Assembly: GCA_018398585.1 (NCBI GenBank) | Contig: JAGTTD010000010.1 | Location: forward strand, 24,871,739-24,935,738 | DNA from: Simmondsia chinensis | Lineage: Eukaryota > Streptophyta > Magnoliopsida > Caryophyllales > Simmondsiaceae | Reading direction: 5' to 3' | DNA length: 64,000 bases | Shown here: piece by piece, positions 33,730 through 44,366 of the stretch | Layout: each line of letters opens with the position of its first letter | Numbering within the stretch: the first letter of the stretch is position 1 | Notes under the pieces: generated by a model | Database searches by the model: none | The model's input: the letters and a program-made list of their open reading frames with translations, nothing else | What the model was told of the DNA's origin: nothing | Program-made: the position numbers and the translations under genes

Positions 33730-34600
33730 TGGTGGTGTACAAATCATTTTAGGACTAGGGGACTTCATCCCTGTTCACAGTCCGAACTTCATTTCAGCAC
33801 TGGTGCAGATCCTTTTAGAACAGGGGGACTTCGTCCTTGTTCACAGTCTGAACTTCATGTCAACAGTGGTGTAAATCAATTTAGGGATGGGGGACTTTGT
33901 CCCTGTTCACAGTCCAAACTTCGTTTTGGCAATGGTACATATCCTTTTAGGATTAGGGGACTTCGTCCCTATTCACAGTCCAAACATCATTTCAACGGTG
34001 GTACATATGCTTTTAGGACTGGGGGACTTCATCCCTCTTCATAGTCCGAACTTCATTTCAGTGGTGGTACCGATCCTATTAGGACTGGGGGACTTCGTCC
34101 CTCTTCATAGTCCGAACTTACATTTCAGCAGTGGTACAAATCCTTTTAGGACTGGGGGACTTCGTCCCTATTCACAGTCCGAACTTCATTCTAGTGGTGG
34201 TACAAATCCTTTTCGGGCCAGGGGACTTCGTCCCTATTCACAGCTCGAATTTCATTTCAATGATGGTGCAAATCATCTTAGGACTGGGAGACTACGCTCC
34301 AATTAATAACTTGAGTTTTCTCATCCTAGCAGTGCAAATCACTTTTGGGAAAGAGGACTTTGCCCAAGCTATTTCTTTATTATGATGGTATGAATCATTT
34401 TACGACTGGGAGACTTCACTTCGGTCATTCCCTTATTTTAGTGACAAATCACTTTAATACTGGGAGATTTCACCTAATCCATTTCCTCATCTTAAGTGAT
34501 ACAAATCATTTTAGGATTGAGAGACTTCATCTCGATTCACAACTTTGGATTTTTCACCTTGATAGTGCAAATCATTTTTCATGACTATAGGACTTCACTC
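33730..34600 (+). repeat. D interior array (ii), 66-bp units
   Basis: About 14 copies of a unit carrying GGACTGGGGGACTTCGTCCC and TCACAGTCCGAACTTCATTT. The first eight are spaced 65-67 bp; later ones shrink to 55-65 bp and diverge. Since 66 is a multiple of three, several frames stay open across it (33703-34385), but these are repeat translations rather than genes. Confidence 0.9.
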
Positions 34601-35025
34601 CCAAGTCACAGGCTGGGCATTACCTCCATCACAAAGGGTAAACCACTCCAAAATCAAGTGGCTTCCCAATTAGCAATGGTTAAAAATACATTATCTTCGC
34701 ACAATATAAAGAAGTTAAAAATAATTACTAGTCAAGAATTGCCCATCCATAAGAGGCAATCCCTTTCAAAGCTAGTGAACTTCGTCCTCAATCATGCTTT
34801 GTTATACGACATTATGGCATATCCAGAAGACTTTGCTACTCGCCATAAATCGAACTATAATTGTCAAACTTGGTTGCCTACCGCAACTTGACAAAATATT
34901 TCCAATAAGAGAATCCAAAATGAGCCACGTTTCTTATTTCGCCTTAGCAACTCACACTCCAACCAACCTTTTGCTAAGATATATAATACAACAACTTGTC
35001 AACAACTTAATAAGGGCAATGTAAG
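34601..35025 (+). other. D interior, non-coding
   Basis: No domain or repeat is recognised between array (ii) and the G4 insertion. Confidence 0.4.
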
Positions 35026-35030
35026 GTATC

Positions 35031-35391
35031 TGTTAAGATCGAGATTAAATCTTGATCTTAACCTAAGATTTAAGAGAGTATTGGATGAGAAAGAAGTGAA
35101 CGAGATGAGAAATGGAGAGAGAATTAGATGAGGGAAAGAAATATCTCAAAAGAGATTGGTATGTATTTTCATTGAATGACCTCCAATTACATAAGAATAG
35201 CTACTTATAAGAATCAAAATACATTGGACTTGAATTACTAGCTTAACCGACTCACTCAAACAACCGCCAAAGCTGACCAGCTAAGACCAACCAAAAACAG
35301 CTACCTCCTAGACTTGGTGCCAAAATGCTAATTCAAAAATACAATGCACAAACATGCCTTATTACAATTTAAAAGACTTAGAAACATAACA
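35031..35391 (-). repeat. 3' LTR of G4
   Basis: Starts TGTTAAGATCGAG and ends GAAACATAACA in plus-strand reading, followed by the polypurine tract complement AATCCCCTTTC. Confidence 0.92.
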
Positions 35392-35455
35392 ATCCCCTTT
35401 CTTTAAAACATTCTTGCCCTCAAGAATGAAAAGAGGGAAATTGGCTCAACAAAAA

Positions 35456-36453
35456 TCATTTCTCTTCCCAAGTGGAGAAAGATTCATCCAAATTGCACCA
35501 GAACACTCGAACCTCCTGTCTGTTGGAACTGTCTGCACGCTTCTGCCTGACTTCCACTACAGCTGCAGGCTGCAGGACCAAAGATCCACTGGAACCATCC
35601 TTCGGAGGGACTGGAGAAGAACTTTGGCCTTGTTTAACCTGTTTTTTAAGAAGTGAAACATGAAAGATAGGGTGAATATAAGAGTCGGGTGGGAGCTCCA
35701 GCTTGTATGCCACTTTGCCAATTTTCTCCAAAATTTTGTAAGTCCAAAGAACCTTGTACAAAGCTTAACAGTCTTCCTCATAGCAGCTGTGGACTGCCTA
35801 TAAGGCTGCAATTTCAAGTACACCATGTCGCCCACCTCAAAAGTTCTGTCTACTCTCTTGCGATCTGCATACAATTTCGTTCCAGCTTGTGATTGTAGGA
35901 GATTATCCTTCAAAAGCTGCATAAGATGCCTCCTTTGCTGCACCAGCTCAGTGCCCTCAACCACATGTGAAACAACTCCTTGCAACATCAAGGGAGTTGG
36001 TGGATCATACCTATACAATGCTTTAAAAGGAGTAGTACCTAAAGAAGCATGGAAATGTGTGTTATACCAAAACTCAGCCAATGATAGCCACCTACCCCAC
36101 ACCTTGGGATGGCTAAACACCATGTTTCTAGGATATTGCTCAATGCATTGATTGACCCTCTCAGTTTGACCATCGGTTTGAGGATGATAAGATGAGCTAA
36201 GGGCCAAAGTCGTTCCCAAAAGACCAAACAATTCCTTCCAAAAGTGACTTGTAAAGAGCTTGTCCCTGTCAGAGACTATGGACTGAGGCAACCCATGGAG
36301 CTTATAGATGTTATCAAGGAACACACGAGCCAATTTCTCAGCAGTCACGGGTCGAGCTAAAGTAATGAAATGACTAAATTTGGTGAACCGATCAACTACT
36401 ACCTGGATCACTTCTTTTCCCTCGGATTTAGACAATCCCTCAATGAAATCCAT
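35456..36453 (-). pseudogene. Integrase core and chromodomain of G4
   Basis: From 36453 the catalytic core is open: D in MDFIEG, D in VSDRDKLF and E in QTERVNQ, so the DDE triad is intact. A frameshift near 35740 moves the reading to the frame 35761-35456, which holds HPIFHVSLLKKQV and a shortened chromodomain-like FWCNLDESFSTWEEK. It would be one of the better preserved integrases here, but the shift separates core and chromodomain. Confidence 0.9.
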
Positions 36454-36504
36454 GCTTATGTTCTGCCATATCCCATCAGGACCAAGTAAGGGCTGGAGAA
36501 GTCC

Positions 36505-37440
36505 TTAATATCTATGATCGCCAAGCTTGGTTTGTTGACATATCTCACAACTTTGCACAAAATCAGTCACTGCTTTCTTCATTCCCGGCCAACTGAAGTG
36601 AGCTTTCAGCCTTTGATACATTCCTTCCACACCTGAGTGACCTCCCCAAGATGAATCATGAGAAGCACTAATAATCTGATGTCTAAGATTAGTAGAAGTG
36701 CCAATATACAGCTTCCCCTGAAGTCTGATAATACCCCGGGTCACAGAAACATCTGCACCAGAAGCCAAACTATTCGCCTTGCCAACACTGAAAGCTGTTA
36801 TACATTCTTGTGCAAAAGAGTCATTCTCATACGACTGATGTACTTCTTCTATCCAAGTAGGTAAGATCACTGAAATTGCCCCACAAGAACCAAGCTCACA
36901 GTGTTCCAACCTGCGCGACAAAGCATCAGCTGCAATATTTTCCTTTCCCTTCTTGTACACAATGTCATAATCAAGACCCAATATTTTCATTAGCCCTTTT
37001 CTCTGAATTCTTGTGGCAATTTTCTGCTCTAAAAGATGCTTAAGACTTTGATGATCAGTCTTGATGATGAAATGATGTCCATCTAAGTAGTGTCTCCATT
37101 TTTCCACAGCAAGCAAAATAGCGAGATACTCTTTCTCATATGTGGAAAGTGCTTGATGTTTAGCACTCAATGCTTGGCTAAGGTAAGCTATAGGCCTTCC
37201 TCCTTGTGACAACACTGCCCCAACACCATTCCCATAAGCATCAGTCTCCAATATGAAGCTTGAGGTGAAATTTGGCATGGCTAACACAGGTGCTCTGCAC
37301 ATTGCAGCTTTAAGAGCTTCAAAAGCCAATTGAGCTCCATCCGACCACTTGAAGGCATCTTTCTTCAATAAGTCTGTAAGGGGATTTGCTATAGCTCCAT
37401 AATTGGCTACAAACTTGCAGTAATATCCAATTAGACCCAA
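36505..37440 (-). pseudogene. RNase H and integrase zinc domain of G4
   Basis: An open frame of 311 codons. RT connection (GLIGYYCKF), RNase H with LETDAYGNGVGAVLS, EKEYLAILLAVEKWRHYLDG, TDHQSLKHLLEQ and DALSRR, then the integrase zinc-binding domain with HDSSWGGH and CEICQQTK (HHCC complete). It stops at 36503, one codon past DHRY, so integrase is split from its core. The upstream boundary is a stop or shift at about 37441 in LRXFLGL. Confidence 0.9.
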
Positions 37441-37443
37441 AAA

Positions 37444-37961
37444 TCATCTCAATTGTTTCAAGGTTACTAGAACAGGCCATTCTTTCATGGCTTGGACCTT
37501 TGTGGGATTAGTAGAGACTCCCTCAAAAGATATCACATGGCCAAGGTATTCTAAATGAGTTTGAGCAAAGGAACATTTGGCCAATTTAGCATACAACTTG
37601 TGCTCACGCGTGACCAAGATCACTTCCTTCAAATGCTTCAAATGCTCTCCAAAGGATGCACTGTAAATAAGGATGTCATTGAAGAACACCAACACAAACT
37701 TCCTAAGGAATTATTTGAAGACATCATTCATAAGAGCTTGGAAAGTTGCTGGTACATTTGTTGAGACAAATGGCATAACTACAAACTCAAAGTGTCCATG
37801 ATGTGTTCTGAATGCCATCTTATACACATCATGCTCCACCACCCTAATTTCGTCCTTTGAGCATGAGGATATTTGTAAGGTCTAAGCCTCACTAGTTCCA
37901 CATCAAATTTGAGAGGAATAACTTGATCTAAACTTCTATTTGGAGGTAAAGACTTGGGCAC
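37444..37961 (-). pseudogene. Reverse transcriptase of G4, partly deleted, catalytic Asp lost
   Basis: The N-terminal RT part ends near 37870 and jumps into text normally found after LDLRQGYH, so about 200 bp of the fingers/palm is missing. After a frameshift, the frame from 37695 reads LVFFNDILIY. The first Asp of the FFDD motif is Asn (GAT to AAT at 37680-37678). EHLKHLKEV and LEYLGHVIS follow, as in relatives. Confidence 0.85.
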
Positions 37962-40061
37962 CTCGAACAGATCCTCAAATCCTCAATCACTGCTTGCACT
38001 TCAGGCTCGGTAATCTTCATAATCTCAGTAGGTGCTATAGTAAATAGCTGACCTACCCATTGAAAAGCACATTTCTTGAATCCTTTTTCCAACTTCCTCC
38101 CTTTCATCACTTGCAAGTGAGCTTGCTCTGCCATCCCTTGCAAGGTGACTTTAGAACCTTGTATCTCAAAGGAAACTGTGAGTTTAGCAAAATCAAACAA
38201 TACTGGGCTGTAAGATCTCATTCAGTCGCCCCCAAGCACCATATCACACCCTCCTAATGGAAGGATTCTAAAATCATAACTGAACTTGTGGCCTTGCATA
38301 TACAAAAGTAATCCTTGGCATTTGTTCTGAGTCATTACTGAATTCCCATCGGCCACTATAACAGCTAAAGGATAAGTTTTAATCACCACATGGCCCACTT
38401 TCTTGACCACTTTTGGATCAACAAACTGTGGGTGCTCCCACTATCAATAAGAATGATGATAGACCTCTTTCCTGCCTTTCCTTTGATTCAGATTGTGTTA
38501 TAAGTCCCATTACCAGTCAAAGCCTTCATTGAAATTGCAACTTCATCATCAATAAGGTCCTCTTCAATGTCATGATCTAAGTCATCTCCATCAGCCTTAG
38601 TCTCCTCACCTTTTGAGAGCTCACCAGCACTAACCCCTTTAACAGACATAAGGAACTTTGGATTACACTTGTGGCCAAATTGGTAAGGTTGATTGCACTT
38701 GTAACACAGCCTCTGAAGTTGCTTGTCATCTGATCTGCTGGTCCCGGACCTGACAGATTGTGGCTTGGAGCTGCCACCATGAGGTCTGGAGACATCACTT
38801 GAAGCTAAGACAGTTGCTTCAAAAAGCTTGGCTTTAGCATAAGCCATAGACAAGGATGTAGGGCCAACTGCTTTAACTAGGTTCTTCACCTTGGGCTTCA
38901 ATCCACTTATAAAGCTTGAAACATAATACGACTCTGAGGCATGAGGAATTTCTATTATCATGCCAGCTTGAAGGTTTTCAAACCTTGTCATATACTCTCT
39001 CACAGATGTCTACTGTATCAACTTATTGAATATATCCACAATGTCACTATAATCTTCATCACCAGATCGGTCACACAATTCTTTCACAAATTCAGCCCAT
39101 GTGAGGGAAGGATTGCTTTTCAACAATTTATAAAACCACACTTCGTGATCACCAAGAAGGTATACAGCAGCAATTTGCGCCTTTTCTGCTTTCTCAATAT
39201 GGTAGAAGTGGAAATAATGATCACACCTCCTCGACCAAGAGTGAGGTTGCTTTCCATCGAAGGGATCAATCTGCACCCTAGGCTGTCTATAACCACTGTT
39301 TTTGCTATTGGATGACACCTCATTACTGCATGAACGTTGCTGATTCCAATGATCAGGCAGTCTATCCAATTGCTCCACATTCAATTCCCTCATTCTGTGA
39401 GTGTCATCGGCTTCAGGAGCTCGAACATCTGGTCCTGCATTCCAGTTTGCAGGCCGTGACTGCACATGCTCACTGCGACCATGTCTATCAGTTATCTCAA
39501 CTTCATGAACTCGATCTTGAGCTCTAGCTTCAACACTAGCATTAACCACCGGAGTGTGATCTCGATGTCTGACAGCCTCACTATGCAATTGATGACTCAA
39601 TTCTTCAGGAGACCTCATCAGCTGATTAACTTGTAACACGCTAGTAGGTAACAATGGATCCGGAACAGCAGGAGCATTTGTCCTTCTAAATTGTTCTCGT
39701 AGCTCAGCTAATTTCACTTCAAGTTGTAGCATTAGCTGATCAAACCGCTTATTAAACCTTTCTCCAGTTCTTGTGATTGAGAAACGACCTGATCAGAGAT
39801 CTTTTCCTCAATCTGTTGAGCTCGCTGATCAACCTTATCACTGAGTTGCTGATTAATTTGAAGTAATCCTTCTGTATTTGATTGCCTAATTTGAGCAACC
39901 AATGCCTTCATATGAAGGTCCAATTGAGCATTCGTGACCACACACTGACATGCTGCATCACTGCCACTAACCACCTCAGCATAAGTAGACTTGGCAGCTG
40001 CCTTAGCAGTTGCTGATATGGTGGTAACTCCACCAGTCAATACGATCTCATTCGAATCCAT
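37928..40061 (-). pseudogene. gag: gag and protease of G4
   Basis: The ATG at 40061 begins MDSNEIVLTGGVTT, followed by a Gln/Glu-rich coiled-coil-like region; a frameshift near 39735 leads to the frame 39732-39010. It carries the DPFDGKQPHSW..RRCD capsid start and EVWFYKLL. A TAG near 39010 precedes the frame 39003-38488 with YMTRFENLQAGM and a zinc knuckle CYKCNQPYQFGHKC near 38705-38665. The protease core near 38430 is shifted; GGCDMVLGGD (Val to Gly in the last block) ends at 38222. The tail runs to 37928. Confidence 0.87.
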
Positions 40062-40223
40062 TCGTTATCACTACTTTTGGGCATTTTTTAACAATTTTTA
40101 TATCAATTTTTCAGGTAAACCGCAAGCAACTGTCCTCAGAATTCAGAATTGAGTTCTTAAGTAAAACGATGCAATCAAAGGATATTTGATATCAAATCAC
40201 GTTTGATTTGGAAGCCAAACGAG

Positions 40224-40235
40224 GCTCTGATACCA
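40224..40235 (-). other. Primer binding site of G4
   Basis: The minus strand reads TGGTATCAGAGC, two bases from the 5' LTR; a perfect initiator tRNA-Met site. Confidence 0.88.
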
Positions 40236-40237
40236 AT

Positions 40238-40598
40238 TGTTAAGATCGAGATTTAATCTTGATCTTAACCTAAGATTTAAGAGAGTATTGAATGAGAAAG
40301 AAGTGAAAGAGATGAGAAATAGAGAGAGAATTAGATGAGGGAAAGACATATCTCAAAAGAGATTGGTATGCATTTTCATTGAATGACCTCCAATTACACA
40401 AGACTAGCTACTTATAAGAATCAAAATACATTGGACTTGAATTACTAGCTTAACCGACTCACTCAAATAGCCGCCAAAGCTGATCGGCTAAGACCAACCG
40501 AAAACAGCTAACTCCTAGACTTGGCGCCAAAATGCTAATTCAAAAATACAATGCACAAACACGCCTTATTACAATTTAAAAGACTTAGAAACATAACA
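40238..40598 (-). repeat. 5' LTR of G4
   Basis: 361 bp, starts TGTTAAGATCGAG in plus-strand reading and ends ACATAACA. Confidence 0.93.
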
Positions 40599-40603
40599 AT
40601 ATC

Positions 40604-41651
40604 ATCTTTATCTTCTTAGCCACCTTTATAATCTCAGACATGCAGTGGTGGTGCAAAATCGGTAATTCCCAAACCATGTTGTGTAAAATAATGACATAGC
40701 TGTAAGGCTTTATTACCCATAACGAGTCGAACTATGATTATAAAACTTGGAGGCTCGTTGTAGCCGATAAACTGTTTCTAATAAGAAGGTCCAACATGGA
40801 CCACACTCGTCACTATGCCTGAACGACCTACACCTCAATTAACTCTTTGTTAGTTGGGCACTACTATTAGTCAATAACTTAAGGGAAAAAAAAATACAAG
40901 AGGTCACTTTTATCTGCCTAACTCTAGGCACTTTTTAACCACCCACTCAAGAAGAAGAGTCACAAGTTAGTGACATATGAACATAAATGATAACTTTATA
41001 GTAAAAAGCCTTTCAGAGTGTGGCAGTCTGAATAAAAAGCTAGGAATAAGATGAACTAGTTCAATATCCGTAGTGACCTACTTTAAGATGATCTTGGACT
41101 TTCTTATAGTAAACTTTAAAATCTTGCCGTAGCCTATTCAATTTAACAATAGGTAATGTTTAGTAATAAGTGTCATGACAAGAAAATATTGAGGGTCGGT
41201 CATTACTAAGCCACTCATTAGGCATAAATGCTTCAAAAGTTAGCATCAGCCTATACGATGAATCACATCCTTTAGGCCATATTTGGGTACAAAGTGTATT
41301 ATATACTACTAATCACTATTTGTGCGATTGTTTGCTTACAACCATTAAACATGAAAAATACCAAGTTCATCAGTGCATAGATGAATGCCAGAGATAAACC
41401 AATTCTAGCCAAAGACATCTTTTGAGAATGATATACCATACACTTGATTCGCTTCTTTCTTGGCATGTAACAGCCCTCAAGGTGTGATAATTCAAGCACC
41501 CTGTCTTTACTTCCACATATGTCCTCGATATGCTCATCATCAAACAAGAATACTACCTTGTGTGATTTTACTATTTCGATTATGCTTGCTACCTTGACTT
41601 TGTCCATGTATTCTATACATGACACTTAACATTCACCCAGTGCGTACGTAT
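40604..41651 (+). other. D interior, non-coding
   Basis: No domain is recognised. A minus-strand frame of 108 codons (41625-41299) has no known motif and lies in a non-coding element, so it is not called as a gene. Confidence 0.4.
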
Positions 41652-41898
41652 CACCATGGTCCGCCCTGGTGCAATCACCCACAACGGGTGCAACATTCCT
41701 CACCATGGTCCGTCCTAGTGCAATCACATGCAACAGGTGCAACATTCCTCACGATGGCCTACGCTGGTGCAATCACCCACAACGGGGTGCAACATTCCAC
41801 ACTGTGGTCCGCCTTGGTGCAATCACCTGCAACGGGTGCAACATTCCTTACCATGGTCTGCCCTAGTGCAATCATTCGCATTGAGCGCAACACCCCTC
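41652..41898 (+). repeat. D interior array (iii), 49-bp units
   Basis: Five units of about 49 bp with CCATGGTCCGCCCTGGTGCA and ACAACGGGTGCAACATTCC, the last degenerate. Frames in all phases across it are translated repeats. Confidence 0.9.
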
Positions 41899-42642
41899 GA
41901 GGACATACTCATAACGATAACTACATTACAGTATATTGCATATTGTTTACTTGGGCAGTAAACAAACAACGCAATATATTTGGCACTTCAATCTTGTCTG
42001 GACAGGCTATCCCTATCATTGGTATACTGACCAGGTGTAGGAATTGAACCACCTCTGGCTCTAGCTAGAAGTGTCTTTGCCCATCAAAGTAGCATGAGCT
42101 AGATGCACCACATTCATTGCTTTGTGGATGTTACCGTCCAAATGCAAATATACCTAGTGACTAATCATGATAGTGATATCCTTAAATGTTTATCACATAG
42201 AGCTTGAATCGCCATGAACGCTCACTGATATAAAGGGGCAAAATGTTAGAGTATTCTAAGTTTCAAAAGGACTTTAGAAGCCCAGACTCTTCTAAACATC
42301 GTTACACAAATAAAAGTTGCAACATAAAACACTCTACCAATACCCACGATTGTGCTAAACTCCCTATTAAAGTCCAGGAAGGATCATGCACCTAGTTATA
42401 ATTCATAATGGCTTAAACATCCTATTGAGTGTCAAATAGTCATTACACATCTTAGTCAAATCATACGCTCTATTAATTTTGAGTAAAAATAAAAATATTA
42501 TGAAGGGCCAAAACAAGACACTGAATACCTCCATCACTTAAGAAAACAATGTACAGTCGCAAGCTCAAAGCAAAACATATTTATTACTTCATGACCGAAC
42601 TTGGAATGACTGAGGTTTGCTCATGAAGTAAGGGGACTAATA
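41899..42642 (+). other. D interior, 3' end with polypurine tract
   Basis: No gene. A purine-rich GAAGTAAGGGGACTAA at about 42626-42641 just before the 3' LTR is the likely plus-strand primer site. Confidence 0.55.
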
Positions 42643-43468
42643 TATTAGTAAACTATAATGGAGTAGCTTACTACTATAGTTAGGCAAGTAGGATACACAA
42701 ACAATTATTTGGATAAAAATTTAAAACAATATAATTCGCCCAGTAGAGGCAAAATCAACACAGTTCGCCCAGCAACGGCAAAATCAACACAGTTTGCCTA
42801 ATAGAGGCAAAATCAACACAATTCACCTAGTAGAGATGCAACGTAATTCGCCCAGTAGAAATTCCACACAATTCTCCCAGTAGAAATACAACGCAATTCG
42901 CCTAGTAGGAATACAACACTATTGACCTAGTAGAAATTCAACACAATTCGCCTAATAGAAATACAACGCAACTCGCCCACTAGTTTTAGCTCAACATAAT
43001 CTGCCCACTTTAACCTACTTAACACACAATTACATAAAGGATAGAATCAACCATGCTTATCGGAAAAATGATACATATCCAAAAAGGAATGCTCATCTAA
43101 AAACGCCCTTCTTCTATAAAGAGGGGGCTACACACCTCCTTCAAAAAGCATTCTCATTCCTACGATCACCTTTTCGGAGCAACAATCATATAAATGCCTT
43201 ACTCCTCTTAGGCCAAGTATTTTATATCTATTATGTCTGTTTATTTCTTGCCCTTATTTACTATTTCAAAATATTGATACTGACTTGAGCGTCAGAGAGG
43301 TCCCCTATGGGTTGCTCCATGGGCCCCTCTGGCCATTTATTTGATCTTGTAGGGAATATCAAGTTGAACGTGCAGCTAGAGCTTGAAATCAGCTCATTCT
43401 AACAAGCCCCACCTCATATAAAACTCCAAAATGATGAATAAACTCACTGACCAAATTCTTCACAAACA
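42643..43468 (+). repeat. 3' LTR of D
   Basis: 826 bp. Starts TATTAGTAAAC (G of TG mutated to A) and ends CACAAACA. It carries about 10 units of the 25-bp array, a TATA box at 43115 and the hairpin at 43296-43330. It is shorter than the 5' LTR mainly through array length. Confidence 0.92.
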
Positions 43469-43473
43469 CCTAT

Positions 43474-43882
43474 TTTAAAGAAAACGCTCTATAAACTTTA
43501 CACAGGAAGAAAACTAAAAATTTCATATTGCAAAATTTTTGGGTGCAAATGCTTCACTTATAATTATGGAAAAATAAATCTTGGACCTTAGAGTGAATGA
43601 AAAGGCATATTTCTCGAATGATGTCTTTCTAGCAAAGCATATAGACTCCATAACAAGAAGGAAATGGCTGTATAAGTGTCTATACATGTTGTATTTGATG
43701 AAGCTAACAACTTCTAAAATTCCTTGTGATGATGATGATGATGATGATATAATGATAAAAACAATACCAATCACAACCACCTATAAAGAAGAAGACAAAG
43801 ATCAACTTGAAGCTTCAATAAAGGAAAAGAAAGAAAAGGAATAAAGTCAAAAAAAGGAGGAAACCAATTATGAAGATGTACT
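43474..43882 (+). pseudogene. Integrase C-terminus of element S
   Basis: It continues the integrase reading interrupted at 20570. The copia C-terminal block is clear (ISYCKIFGCKCF, then a GIFLE..SSKAYR stretch and SIHVVFDEANN) with three or more stops. A (GAT)7 run at about 43728-43748 encodes an Asp repeat in the acidic hinge between integrase and RT. The frame 43581-43844 is largely this region. Chromovirus G5 cuts it at 43882. Confidence 0.8.
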
Positions 43883-44217
43883 TGTCATGATCGGGGATCA
43901 ATTAGAGTGTTTCTTTAGATATCTTAGTTCTCTTTTTCAAATAAGTGTTGGCGGGAAGGGCGGTTGGCCTTTGTCTTGGTTTAAGTCTTCTTTGGCTGCT
44001 GATTCATAAGTTGGTTAAGGCTTTGGTATAGATTCATTGTACTTGCTTTTGTTCTCCTTTAGTATAATGAGAGAAGTATCTTGTGTTAGAGGAATTATTG
44101 AATGATAAACTTGTGATTTCTCTCTCTCATCTCTAATTCTCATCTTCTTTCACTTCTCTTCTCATCTAAACTCTACTATCCCTAGGTCATGATCAAGATC
44201 CTTCTTGATTCATGACA
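43883..44217 (+). repeat. 5' LTR of G5
   Basis: Inverted ends TGTCATGA/TCATGACA are perfect. A TCT-rich tract at about 44107-44185 resembles the other chromovirus LTRs. Confidence 0.88.
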
Positions 44218-44366
44218 ATTGGTATCCGAGCTTGAGCTTAGTAATCGATTGCATTAACAATTGCTTCGTTCGATTCTGTATGGATCCAATTGTATCGGAC
44301 AAAGTTCATCTGTTACGGAAGTGCTCTAGTGATCATTGAGTGTGAGAACATTCAATTGCAATTCCT

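Larger units (their letters stand above)
35031..40598 (-). mobile_element. Chromovirus G4, full-length, decayed, nested in D
   Basis: A 5.57-kb element with two 361-bp LTRs that differ at roughly 16 sites by eye. Flanks GTATC (35026-35030) and ATATC (40599-40603) match at 4 of 5 bases. On the minus strand it has gag, protease, RT, RNase H, integrase and chromodomain, with several frameshifts and stops. Confidence 0.94.
20571..43468 (+). mobile_element. Element D: LARD-like non-coding LTR retrotransposon with three nested chromoviruses
   Basis: The LTRs at 20571-21433 and 42643-43468 start TGTTAGTAAAC and end CACAAACA. A perfect target duplication CCTAT (20566-20570, 43469-43473) flanks the element inside the integrase of S. 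With G2, G3 and G4 removed it is about 8.0 kb, and its interior (27213-28277, 31791-35025, 40604-42642) shows no retroviral domain, only tandem arrays. After the 5' LTR the text TTGACGCCTTCTATAGG resembles the TTGGCGCC.. primer site of Tat-type gypsy elements (inference). That makes a large retrotransposon derivative dependent on another element the best reading. Confidence 0.88.
11736..43882 (+). mobile_element. Element S: old Sirevirus-like copia, split by nested insertions
   Basis: The surviving pieces are about 11736-11779, 18526-20570 and 43474-43882; everything between is inserted. They give, in order on the + strand, a leader with GATCCTAAGC repeats, the C-terminal half of gag, a protease motif, an integrase, and then the integrase C-terminus with a polar Asp/Glu/Lys-rich hinge. 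The integrase reading continues from one side of insertion D to the other, which proves the join. The gag style and the CYNYGN.. knuckle suggest the Sirevirus/Maximus copia lineage (inference). Both outer ends are missing. Confidence 0.75.

Noticed and set aside
33703..34891. Several overlapping open frames of 80-139 codons
   Set aside because: They arise from the 66-bp period of a tandem array, repeat the same phrase in different frames and lack any domain.
41299..41625. Minus-strand frame of 108 codons
   Set aside because: No recognisable motif, lies in the non-coding interior of D, and no promoter or homologous copy is visible here.
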